Source of the DNA: Obelidium mucronatum
Taxonomy: Eukaryota; Chytridiomycota; Chytridiomycetes; Chytridiales; Chytriomycetaceae
Reading direction: 5' to 3'
Length of the DNA: 12,314 nt
Assembly (NCBI GenBank): GCA_025765595.1
Contig: JAIVFH010000623.1
Span: 1-12,314 of the forward strand
Position 1 is the first letter of the stretch. Every line of letters starts with the position of its first letter. Below, piece after piece: positions 1 through 8,400 of this stretch. A model generated the notes under the pieces. That model searched no databases and was not told the DNA's origin. It saw only the letters and a program-made list of their open reading frames with translations. Position numbers and translations under genes: made by a program.

Positions 1-10
1 TGCATTCGAA

Positions 11-1407
11 ATGATGGGGTTTATGGGTGGGAATATTCCCAAATCAAATCGAGGCACAATCGATAGCGGTAATGGCAGCAGCAGCAGCAGTGGTACTCCG
101 CGAGTCGGCGGCGGCGGTGGCGGTGGCGACCTGATTTCCGGATTCGATTCCAACGCCTTTAAAATCACAATGAAGCCGGGGGGTAGCGATAGAGTCATGT
201 GTGCATTGATCAAGAACGCGGAGGAGAGGAATCCAGAGGATTTGAGAATCTTGGATGTCTTGATTCGGAATTTACCTCTTTTTTCAAAGTATAGTCCGGC
301 AGTCATTGCGGGGCTATCGAAAGTCGTTGGGTATAGTCGGTTTGGTCCAAGAAGGCATATTGTCAAAGAGGTTTGTAAAAAAAAAAGGCAAAAAAAAAAG
401 AAGTCTTGAACTTTTTTTTATTTTAACAAATATGATAAAACAAAATCTAGGGTCATCCAGGACGGAACTTTTACTACATAATGTCAGGAGAGCTTGACGT
501 GACAAAAATAATCGAAGGACGCAGCGCAAGCGTCAGGAAACTCAAGCAAGGAATGATATTTGGAGAACTCGCACTCCTCCTCGACAATGCCAAAAGAACC
601 GCCACTGTAACAACAAACACAGACACGGAACTACTCTGGTTAAGCAGACAAGATTTCGATGAAGTCTTGAAACGCGAAACATTCCAAGAAGTACAGTCTC
701 GAAAACAATTTTTAAGCACGCACCCGTTTTTCCAGCAATTGGGGGCTGCGGCTGTAAACCATTTAGCCTTGACTGCACAAACAATTCAAGTGAAACCGGG
801 CGAAATGATTCTCGCTGAAGGAGAGGTCCCCGATTGTATATACTTGATTTGTGAAGGGGAAGCCAAAATCTCAAAGTGTGTTCAAATGGCAAAAGTGCGG
901 TTAGCCAAGCGGGGAACTAAATTCAAGCTATATCCGCACCCGCTTCCTGAAAATGTGGACGCTCCTTTTGGGATGCAAATCAGTCCTGAACTTGTTCATG
1001 TTACTGTGGTTGGGAGTGGTGAATATTATGGAGCTGCAGCTGCTCTTGTCACGGGAGGGAATCCATCTCAGATCGCGACTCTCAAGTCTTATTTTGATAT
1101 TGTCTCGGCTTCTCATTCACCATTTTCGATTGTTGCTAGAACTAGTGTAAAGTACATTGCGCTCAATAAGTACAGTCTGGCAAAAGAGTTGAAGCCATAT
1201 CCAGATGTATTGGAAGGCATTGCGAAGCGATATGCAGTTTTGTACGAATACTTTAATCATTCAGGGATAAAGAATGTGCAGGACTTGTATCTTGAAAGAC
1301 ACACATGGTGGCTTTTCAAGCAAAAGACTATTAAAAAGATACTGCTTGAACAAGATGCGGCAAAAGAGAATCGTATACGTAAAGTTTGGCAAATAAACGC
1401 GAGATGA
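11..1407 (+). CDS. Protein with two cyclic-nucleotide-binding domains (PKA regulatory-subunit-like fold)
   Basis: Two exons, 11-370 and 451-1407, around an 80-bp intron (GTTTGT donor, TAG acceptor, TTTAAC branch-like site), giving 438 aa. Residues 1-45 are a low-complexity Ser/Gly leader. Domain A (about 75-195) has the beta-barrel turn GHPGRNFYYI at 121-130, created by the splice, and a good phosphate-binding cassette, FGELAL at 157-162 followed by KRTATV at 168-173. E159 and R169 sit where family members hold the ribose hydroxyl and the cyclic phosphate. Domain B (about 208-375) keeps the fold signature (LAEGEVPDCIYLICEGEAKI, 241-260), but its cassette reads EYYGAAAAL and lacks both the Glu and the Arg, with an insertion near 321-345, so it probably does not bind nucleotide. 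No kinase-inhibitor RRxS site, channel or GEF domain is visible. The frame is open to the window edge before the ATG at 11, so the N-terminus may extend further. Confidence 0.88.
371..450 (+). other. Intron of the cyclic-nucleotide-binding gene
   Basis: GT at 371 and AG at 449-450, 80 bp, phase 0, A/T-rich with two poly-A runs. Reading through it would terminate the protein at 407-409. Splicing restores the conserved HIVKE|GHPGRNFYYI strand-turn-strand of the first nucleotide-binding domain, which fixes both borders. Confidence 0.88.
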
Positions 1408-1482
1408 AAACAAATGATTGACGACTCGTTACCAATTTCCAACCGTTTTTGCTGTAAATTGTTGGAATCTTGGCAAAACAAA

Positions 1483-1935
1483 ATGCACATTGTGTCTACA
1501 CTCCTCTTTCTCAGCGCCAGCCTTGCTTCCGCAGAGGTCCTTCGAGTAGGTTATTGCACCGACAAATGCACTCCCTGCACCACCACCGGAGACGCCCAGC
1601 TTTTTGTGTGTTGGGCCCCTTCCGCCAATGCTCCATGCACTCAAGTCCCAATTTCTATTTCGTCAAAGTCTGTGGCTCTCCCACCACCGGCAACGGACCC
1701 CGCCATTGTTATCACTTCGAGATACGCGGATAGCAATGTTGGATCGATCGCGTTGACTGGAAATACTGGTGAAGCATTCAACAAGAAGCGCAAGTTTGTT
1801 TGTGTTGGGACTCCCACCACTTCCACCGCAAATGGAGACAACACGTTTTTGACTCCAATCAAGGATTGCAAGCCGCAATTTTACTTTAGTTGCATGTCGG
1901 CTTCCGAGTACGGATTTAGTGGAGACTTTGTTTAA
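1483..1935 (+). CDS. Small secreted cysteine-rich protein, unknown family
   Basis: 150 aa, no intron. The ATG at 1483 is preferred over the in-frame ATG at 1414 because it puts a clean signal peptide at the N-terminus (MHIVSTLLFLSASLASA, likely cut after residue 17); the longer form would bury it. The mature part of about 133 aa has eight cysteines (25, 29, 32, 43, 52, 107, 129, 137), an even number suited to four disulfides, with the first five packed in the N-terminal third as C-x3-C-x2-C-x10-C-x8-C. There is no transmembrane segment, GPI-type hydrophobic tail or recognised catalytic motif. The segment between C52 and C107 is Ser/Ala/Pro/Thr-rich. The gene starts 75 bp after the preceding stop on the same strand, so its promoter must be very short or lie inside the upstream gene. 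I do not recognise the family; effector-like or wall-associated roles are only guesses. Confidence 0.68.
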   Translation: MHIVSTLLFLSASLASAEVLRVGYCTDKCTPCTTTGDAQLFVCWAPSANAPCTQVPISISSKSVALPPPATDPAIVITSRYADSNVGSIALTGNTGEAFNKKRKFVCVGTPTTSTANGDNTFLTPIKDCKPQFYFSCMSASEYGFSGDFV

Positions 1936-2064
1936 GAGTTTGGTGTGTGTCGAAGAACCTCATTGTCATTATCATGTCATCATCAAAAAAGTAAAAATTA
2001 GATGTTTCCTCTTTTTTGTCTTGTCTGTATTTACTTGTTCATTGGTTGAGAGATACGGAAAACA
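1936..2064. other. Short spacer between convergent genes
   Basis: 129 bp of AT-rich sequence between the secreted-protein stop and the first tandem copy of the MICAL-like gene's 3' end. It must contain the 3' UTR of the secreted-protein gene, but no AATAAA was seen on the plus strand. Confidence 0.6.
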
Positions 2065-2204
2065 AAGTCGGTAGATGTCTGCACTGTACTTTTATTAATT
2101 AAGATCAAAACTTGTTACTGGATAAAACTCTGTGAGGTGTGGGAATGGGCGTTTCGAGACAGGATTAAGTCAATGGGTACCATTCCATGGCACGGAATGA
2201 TGTC
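2065..2204. repeat. Tandem repeat unit 1: shrunken copy of the MICAL-like 3' end
   Basis: 140 bp that align with both ends of the ~455-bp unit but lack about 315 bp in the middle. The join lies at CTGTGAGGTGTGGGAATGG, where TGT is shared by both deletion borders. It still has the start of the unit (AAGTCGGTAG), the reversed polyadenylation hexamer with a 4-bp duplication beside it, and the upstream end of the unit. Read on the minus strand it carries a Glu-to-stop change (ACT TAA TCC where the gene has ACT GAA TCC), so it cannot encode the original peptide. Confidence 0.9.
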
Positions 2205-2659
2205 AAGTCGGTAGATGTCAGCACTGTACTTTTATTAAGATCAAAACTTGTTACTCGATAAAACTCTGTGAGGTGTTGCAGGCTTTTTCTCAACCGATTC
2301 AGACGCTCCAATTCCAACAACAGACAATCGACTGATAAGAGCAGATACATCATCAGGCGGGTAAAGCACCGAATCTTCCAACTTTTCCTTCTTGTTTTCG
2401 CCTACAGAACCAGTGTTCCACTCGAACCCGTGAAACCTTCGGTATCTTTCTGGAAGCGACGGGGCGGGTGCTTGAACGTCAATATCGTTCCGATGAATAC
2501 TCTTGAGAACCATTTTACTGTATCGCGTCAGTGGGTCGATTGTCCAGTTGTGTTCTCTAGAGTTTCCGGTTGCCGCTTTTTACTGTTGGGTTTGTGGGAA
2601 TAGGCGTTTCGAGACAGGATTCAGTCAATGGGTACCATTCCATGGCACGGAATGAAGTC
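2205..2659. repeat. Tandem repeat unit 2: full copy of the MICAL-like 3' end
   Basis: 455 bp, nearly identical to unit 3. On the minus strand it encodes the last 90 residues of the MICAL-like protein without any amino-acid change (2513-2241), with its own stop and AATAAA hexamer (2236-2231). One extra T in a run (2577-2581, five against four in unit 3) shifts the frame between this stretch and the segment upstream of it. It lies beyond the stop codon and polyadenylation signal of the intact gene, so it is either 3' flank or an alternative terminal segment. Confidence 0.93.
2241..2659 (-). pseudogene. Detached C-terminal fragment of the MICAL-like monooxygenase
   Basis: The coding part of repeat unit 2, corresponding to about the last 138 residues of the intact neighbour upstream on this strand. 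It has no promoter or FAD-binding portion, and the 1-bp insertion at the 2577-2581 T run breaks the frame. Downstream of the break the reading frame is intact and identical in protein sequence to the parent. It is called a fragment rather than a gene because it can only be expressed as an extension of the upstream transcript. Confidence 0.75.
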
Positions 2660-3113
2660 AAGTCGGTAGTCGTCTGCACTGTACTTTTATTAGGATCAAA
2701 ACTTGTTACTGGATAAAACTCTGTGAGGTGTTGCAGGCTTTTTCTCAACCGATTCAGACGCTCCAATTCCAACAACAGACAATCGACTGATAAGAGCAGA
2801 TACATCATCCGGCGGGTAAAGCACCGAATCTTCCAACTTTTCCTTCTTGTTTTCGCCTACAGAACCAGTGTTCCACTCGAACCCGTGAAATCTTCTGTAT
2901 CTTTCTGGAAGCGACGGGGCGGGTGCTTGAACGTCAATATCGTTCCGATGAATACTCTTGAGAACCATTTTACTGTATCGAGTCAGTGGGTCGATTGTCC
3001 AGTTGTGTTCTCTAGAGTTTCCGGTTGCCGCTTTTACTGTTGGGTTTGTGGGAATGGGCGTTTCAAGACAGGATTCAGTCAATGGGTACCATTCCATGGC
3101 ACGGAATGCAGTC
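2660..3113. repeat. Tandem repeat unit 3: the in-gene copy
   Basis: 454 bp that form the last ~138 codons plus about 36 bp of downstream sequence of the intact MICAL-like gene. The boundary with unit 2 falls just past the polyadenylation hexamer (AAGTCGGTAG at 2660). The other boundary is at GTC 3111-3113, inside the codons for the segment YERMTAFRAMEW; beyond it the sequence is single-copy. Confidence 0.93.
2686..2691 (-). terminator. Polyadenylation hexamer of the MICAL-like gene
   Basis: AATAAA on the minus strand, four bases after the TGA at 2698-2696. Equivalent hexamers occur in repeat units 2 (2236-2231) and 1 (2096-2091). The 3' UTR would be very short if this one is used. Confidence 0.6.
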
Positions 3114-4790
3114 ATGCGCTCATAGACGGCAAGGTCGTAGTTTTGAGTTGTCGCGTGGACGTAAATTGCATGGACAGCGTCCAAAGCAGAGTGGAAGCCG
3201 CGATTAATACCCAACCCTTGTGGCCAATATGGATTCTGTAAGGCATCACCAACAGGTAACACCAACGCAGGCGGACGAGTTTCATCGACAGTGCTCTCCA
3301 ACTTTCGAATCGTTTCCACACATTGCCCTTTACAACTGAAATCAAAGATCTGCACGCCATGCTTCTTACTCAATGGACAAGATTGAGGAACACCCGCCAA
3401 GTTGCCCAATTCCCGCGCAAATACTTCCAATTGAGGGATATCTAAATTTGAAGAGTCGAGAAGTTCCTTGACGGTATCCTTTTCTTGTTTGACGATTCCG
3501 CAGGATTTCAAGGTTTGTTTCTTGATTGTGCACACAAAGAAATGGGTCTTCATGCTTCGCAAGTATTCCAAGTTTTCAAGCTCGAAGCCCAAGTCGCTGA
3601 GTTTTCCAAGGGGGCCTTCTTTCCATTTGGCAGCCATTCGAGTAACGACAAATTCTGGAAGTGTGCGTTCGAGAGACGATGGAGACTTTAAGGCAGCCGG
3701 AGTAATGTCGATGTTGACGACAATACCTGCAAGGAATACGTTTTAGTTTGAGCAATCACTTCTTGGGTCAGAGATAGATCAATGGTTACCAATCATGTTT
3801 GCAAACTTCCATACTTTGCGGTCAAAGCCCAGATGGCGAATCAGACGCGACGATTCGCCCTCGGCGACCAGCAGATACTCGAACGGAATGGCGTGTGCGG
3901 GCAGCGACGCCGCGCGCTCGACGGCGCCGTCGTTGGACGCGGCGGGCTCGAAGAAGTCGACGGCGCTGCGCCTCGCCAGGCGCGCGGCGTCCTGCTCGCC
4001 CGGCTGCAGCGCCACGGCGTCGCACGCCGCCGCGCGCAGCCTCAGCGCCGCGCGTGCTTCGGCGGCGGGCGGCGCGCGCACGGCCCAGGCGACCCCGGAG
4101 TCGGCGACCGCAACGACGCCGCGCTCGTAGGCGACGCCGGCGCCGAGCAGCAGCGCCGCCTTGAGCAGCAGCGTCTGCATCTCGCGGATTCCAAGGTGCA
4201 GCGTGCCGCCGCCGTGCCCCGAGAACGTCGGGTAGAAGTGGCTCAGTCCAAGCGCCTGCAGGTCTGCGATCGTGCTGTTCCCTTTTTTGTAAAGTATGGA
4301 AAATTAAAATTAAAATAAAATAAAATAAAATAAAAATAAATTACTTACACGTCTTGATCACATTGTGTCGCGAAAACTCGCTTCGAAGTTCAACCACCAC
4401 AACTTGGAACCCAACCAACGCCGCTTCAACAGCTGCACGTAAACCCACGGGTCCAGCGCCAGAAATAACCACTCGTTTTCCCGCAACACCACCACTGCCA
4501 TCACCACCACCACTGTCTTCATTATGATTCATTGCGCTGGCTCGCACTTTACAATCAAACACTCCCAACAGTGATTTTCTCTTGTATGAAACAAGTGGTG
4601 TTACATGGGACGAAAATAGTTTGTATGAGTATGGTTGATCCGCTGGGAGACATGCTGCTGCTTTAACTGCTGCAAAGGCTTCAAGAATTTCAGCAACTTC
4701 TTCGCTTGCGATAAAGGTTTCGAATGCAGCTGCAAAACTAGTGTTTGTGGTTGTTGCAGTATTGTTGTTTGTGGTAGTGGTATCGACCAT
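2696..4790 (-). CDS. MICAL-like FAD-dependent monooxygenase, single catalytic domain
   Basis: Exons 4790-4349, 4281-3790 and 3726-2696 give 654 aa. Known MICALs use FAD and NADPH to oxidise actin methionines and disassemble filaments. Residues 22-80 match the MICAL N-terminal helical part (FETFIASEEV...YKLFSSHV...YKRKSLLGVFDCK). The Rossmann motif GAGPVG is at 111-116 with ribose Glu at E134. FSRHNVIKTW (139-148) and TIADLQALGL follow, with the Trp made by splicing. The second FAD motif is AEGESS (287-292), where relatives have ADG/GDG. The third is VGDALQNPYWPQGLGINRGF (470-489), and TIDPLTRY (555-562) closes the domain. No CH, LIM or coiled-coil region follows, only about 80 unrecognised residues. 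The ATG at 4790 is chosen over one at 4889 because a TATA box lies between them. Middle-exon base composition is very different (see findings). Its 3' end is tandemly repeated downstream. Confidence 0.9.
3727..3789 (-). other. Intron 2 of the MICAL-like gene
   Basis: 63 bp, donor GTAACC at 3789, acceptor TTGCAG ending at 3727, phase 1, with GATTGCTCAAACTAAAA as a possible branch region. Splicing joins FANMIG to IVVNIDI, matching the MICAL strand that follows GFRRK; unspliced reading stops after four codons. Confidence 0.88.
3790..4281 (-). other. GC-rich middle exon of the MICAL-like gene
   Basis: 492 bp coding residues 148-312. Most of it (about 3860-4260) is strongly GC-rich with nearly every third position G or C, and it encodes an Ala/Arg-rich stretch (about 205-280) before the AEGESS motif. 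The flanking exons and both introns are AT-balanced or AT-rich. The reading frame and the family motifs on either side are intact, so this is a genuine exon rather than an assembly insert by that test. Confidence 0.88.
4282..4348 (-). other. Intron 1 of the MICAL-like gene with a TAAAA microsatellite
   Basis: 67 bp, donor GTAAGT at 4348, acceptor AAAAAAG ending at 4282, phase 1. About half of the intron (4304-4340) is a run of AAAAT/TAAAA repeats. The nearby alternative acceptor AACAG at 4275 would shift the frame; the chosen one gives the family-conserved Trp (T|GG). Confidence 0.85.
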
Positions 4791-4827
4791 TGTTGTTGAT
4801 TCTTGTTGTTGTTCCTTCACGACTGTG

Positions 4828-4836
4828 CTATTTATA
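4828..4836 (-). promoter_or_regulatory. TATA box of the MICAL-like gene
   Basis: TATAAATAG on the minus strand (4836-4828), with the ATG at 4790 in the favourable context ACAATGG. A start of transcription ~25-30 bp downstream would leave a 5' UTR of only about 10-20 nt, rich in CAA. It argues against the in-frame ATG at 4889, which lies upstream of the box. Confidence 0.6.
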
Positions 4837-5344
4837 CAAACATGTTTTATTTTTATCCACCCCAAAAACAATACATCCACCCACAACACTCAAACAAACC
4901 CTACAACAAATCCACCCCCTTCTTCATTCATTATAATATTTTTTTTATTTTTATTTTTTTTGTTGGGACATCAGAACATTCCCCAAAAAAACAAAAAAAA
5001 AAAAAAATAAGAAACGGAATCCGAAGCTTTCCTACCCTCCAAATGCCGACTGTACTTCAACGCAACACAACTCATTGCCAACACACTCACTCACTCGCCC
5101 ACTCTAAGAAGAAGTAAAAAACAACAAAAAAAAAACTATACTACAAAAACCCATATTCCCTCCCTCCCTCCCCCCAAAAAAGAAGAAACAACCACCAAAC
5201 GAAAAAAATAAAACTACAGTTAAATGACAAACTTGGATATCAAATCCAACCAAAAACATTATCAAAAGAAAAAGTAGATGCCATGATCCCTTAATTATCC
5301 ACACCACTCAAAAACAACACCAATTATGACTTGGGGATTTTTTA
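4837..5344. other. Intergenic region between EPL1 3' end and the MICAL-like promoter
   Basis: About 500 bp with strongly strand-skewed low-complexity sequence: A/C-rich on the plus strand, long T runs at 4939-4960, A runs at 4985-5009 and elsewhere. It holds the EPL1 3' UTR, a C-run tract at 5158-5175 and the TATA box at its left edge. The plus-strand reading frames here are Asn/Thr/Lys-rich products of the simple sequence and not genes. Confidence 0.7.
5158..5175 (-). other. Perfect G-quadruplex motif, EPL1 3' flank
   Basis: The minus strand reads GGGGGGAGGGAGGGAGGG: four G-tracts with single-base A loops. It lies about 170 bp after the EPL1 stop and about 320 bp before the MICAL-like TATA box, on the sense strand of both genes. 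Confidence 0.75.
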
Positions 5345-5398
5345 TCACCCATTCAGCACGCTCAACATACTCTCAGCACCGTTATCACCATTCGGATC

Positions 5399-5437
<39 letters not shown>

Positions 5438-8400
5438 CTGCTGGTGCTGCTGTTGTTGAGCCTGTGCAATCGCAGCAGCCGCCATCATCTTTTGCCGATT
5501 CAAAAGCGCATTATACTGAATAGCTTGAATCTGTTGCGCAGTCATAACCTGTCCATTCGGTAACGTGAATGTCCCATTCCCATTCGGTATAACCTGATTC
5601 GGCATTCCCGCTGGAAACCCTGCATTCGCGGCTGCTCCCAACATCCCGGCTGCAATGTTGGCAGGACTGTTTTGCTGTTGTTGCTGCATTCCGCCACCGG
5701 CACCGGCACCACCAGCGCCATTGTTTCCAGCCGCTTGAAGCATCATCAATCGTAGTCGATGCTGTTGTATCATAAACTGCTGTTGCATTTGTGGGGTATT
5801 GGGTTGCTGCATATTCGCTTGGAGAGTTCTCATGGCCATCAGTATCTGCTGCTGAGATAGATTGGGCATTACGCCGCCGACACCAACACCGCCGCCGCCT
5901 CCAGCTGCTGCAACAGCTGCCATTTGTTGGCGAAGCAGCATTTGTTGTTGCTGTTGCTGCTGCTGCTGTAGAAATGCCATTTGCGCGTTGGGACTGTTGG
6001 CTAGTAAGTTTGCGTTTGGTGCGAGCGGCGTTCCCATTGCAGCAGGAGTGGGGGACATTGATCCATTCATAACGTTTCCGGCGGCGGCGACGGCCGCAGC
6101 AGCAGGGTTCGGGATGACACCGTTTCCTACGACAGGAGTCGGTGTTGTTGAATTGACACCCGTTGTGCCGCCGCCGACGGCTGGCGTAGTCGTCGCTCCT
6201 CCCGGTGTTGCTGTTGTGGCTGCTTTTTGTTGAGCCTGTTGAGCCGCTGTTTTTGATGATTCAAGCATATTCTTGAGTTTTTGGGTGCGTTCGTCAAGGA
6301 CGGGGGGTGGTTTCTTTGGTGCTTTCGCTGCTGCAGCCTTTTTCTTTGTCGTTGCTGGGGTGGGCGCTGAGGGTGTTGTTCCATCTGTTGATGTTGTTGT
6401 CGTTGCTGTACCAGATTGTGCTGCCGCTTGAGCTGCCGCTGCCTGCTGTGATGCGGGCGGGGCATTTCGGATGATTTCGTATTGCGGTAGTGGTATTTTG
6501 TTGGCTAGCGGATCCACGGATGGTTTTGGATTGATTTGTTCAGGGTATGCAGGTTTAGTAAGGAAAAGATTGATTTCTTCGCTGTTTGGAGATAAATAGA
6601 AGGCTCGGAATGCCATGTTGCTGATAAAAATGAAAAGCAAAAACAATTGCGCGTTTAACAAAGATATCGGGTGATGAAGATAATGAACATACTGTATTGT
6701 GTCCTCCAGCTCCACTACAGTGCTGTCGTCATCAACATCCATTGGGTCGCCGTGCGTCAATAGCAGTTGCTTACGATTGTCTTTTGCTTCTGACGGCGTT
6801 CGGATCAAATCAAACCGACGATCAAAACACAACCTTCCGCCCCGCCCAATCCGCCGACGCGTAAGGAAGGGTGCATTACTTGAAGAGGAGGGGGTGGGTC
6901 TTGAACTAGAATTAATATCGGAATAAGGATATGTTGTTGCAGGCGCTGAAGGAAATGCAGTTGGGGGAGCTGTGGATGGTTGAGCTGAGGACGTTGTGGG
7001 AAGCTCTCCTATTGTCGAGTGGAAAGTGGTTGGATATGACTTTTCCCAGAACTTTGATCCAGGTCGCGTTGGTGGGATATACGGATTCTATTTTCACAAG
7101 GAGTTAAAAAAGGAAAAAGAAATTTTGAGGCAACACAAACCTCAGTGAGATCCACAAAACCAGCAGCTTCGTCGTCTGCTTTCCGTTTTTTAATCTGCTC
7201 CAGTATTCTGACGTCTTCGGAAACGGGATCTATCGGAGACTTTATCAAATCTAGATTGTCTGAGCTTGGATTTCGTAGTTTGATTTTGATGGAGGACGGT
7301 CTGATCCAAAAAAAAAAAAAAAAACAACGAAAATTTAGTAAAAAAGCAACAAACCAACCCGAATAAATACCGAATCTCGTCCGTCCTCCGTTTCTTTTTC
7401 TTATTTTCATCGCCATCTGCAACACCAAACGTTCTCTTGAGCCTCCTCACCAAACACCTCTTTTCAAAAAAGGCTGTATCCATCGCCAACAACTCTCGCC
7501 GCGTCTCCTCTCTAGCACTAACATGATCCAGCATGTTCCGCACTTGGATTAGATCCTGATGCAACTTTTTCAGTTTGTCAAGCGAAGCCATATCCACTCG
7601 CTTTGTGTGCTTCCGCGCAGGTCGTAAATCTCTCTTTCGGAAACATATGTATGGGTCACTGTCGTCTTGTTTGGGGTTTGCAGTAAAGTCGTCGACTCGG
7701 AGAGGAGGGGCAATGGGTCGGCCTGGATTCATGTTTGTTACTTGGATTCGAGGGGTATTGTAACGACGATGAATCCAGTGGTTGAAGACACGTTCAAATG
7801 TAGCAGGAGGGTATGATAGGCTTGGTTCATTTTGGACAAAAAAGGTGATGGCATCATCCATGGTGGGTAAATCCGATATTAGCTGTGGTTTTTTTTTTTG
7901 AATGATCAGTAATCGCCCTTTAATAGTCGGAAGGCAAAACACAAAAAAAAAGGGTACTCACTCTCTCGTTTCCAAACCGTTCCAGTAAATCCATACAGTG
8001 TTCAAAAGCATCTTCGTCCAAAAGGACTTCCGCCTCTTCTCCTTCCTTGACAACAGCAGTTTCAGTTGAGTTTGCCTTCTTTTCCATATCCAGTTTCCAA
8101 GCATTCAAAAACTCATCGTCAACCTCATCAAGACAATACGAGGAACCAACGTAATCGTCCATTTGAGCAGCGAACTTTACTAGATTTTTGGAAATCACAT
8201 AAGTTGGGGAATAATACTTTTCGTAGTCGGCGAATTTGGCAGATGCATCGGGAACTGGAATCACAACGGATTGTTTCACGACACCAGCTTGATTTGCATC
8301 CAAGGCGGCACGTAAATGGTGTTCCTATAAAGGGGAGTGGGGGAAAAAAAAAGAGGGAATATTGCGGAATTAGTAACTGATAATACTTGGAAAAAAAAAG

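Noticed and set aside
1414..1482. Earlier in-frame ATG for the secreted protein
   Set aside because: It would place 23 polar residues before the signal peptide and start 7 bp after the previous stop.
2065..3113. Transposon or LTR explanation for the repeated block
   Set aside because: The unit is gene 3' sequence with no terminal inverted repeats, target duplications or mobile-element coding; tandem duplication explains it fully.
2268..3241. Plus-strand frames repeated in the tandem units (MRCCRLFLNRF...)
   Set aside because: Antisense to the MICAL-like C-terminus and copied with it; no family signature and codon changes are not silent in this frame.
3782..4318. Plus-strand frames of 111-178 codons, Arg/Ala-rich
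   Set aside because: They are antisense shadows of the GC-rich MICAL exon, which has family motifs in the other strand; stops are rare there because of base composition.
4791..4889. N-terminal extension of the MICAL-like protein from the ATG at 4889
   Set aside because: The TATA box at 4836-4828 lies downstream of that ATG, and the extension has no counterpart in the family.
4741..5117. Plus-strand frames across the MICAL-like promoter
   Set aside because: Built from poly-T, poly-A and CAA-type simple sequence; ends in Lys runs.
5862..6233. Plus-strand Pro/Cys/Val-rich frame opposite EPL1
   Set aside because: Antisense of CAG/GCN-rich low-complexity coding sequence.
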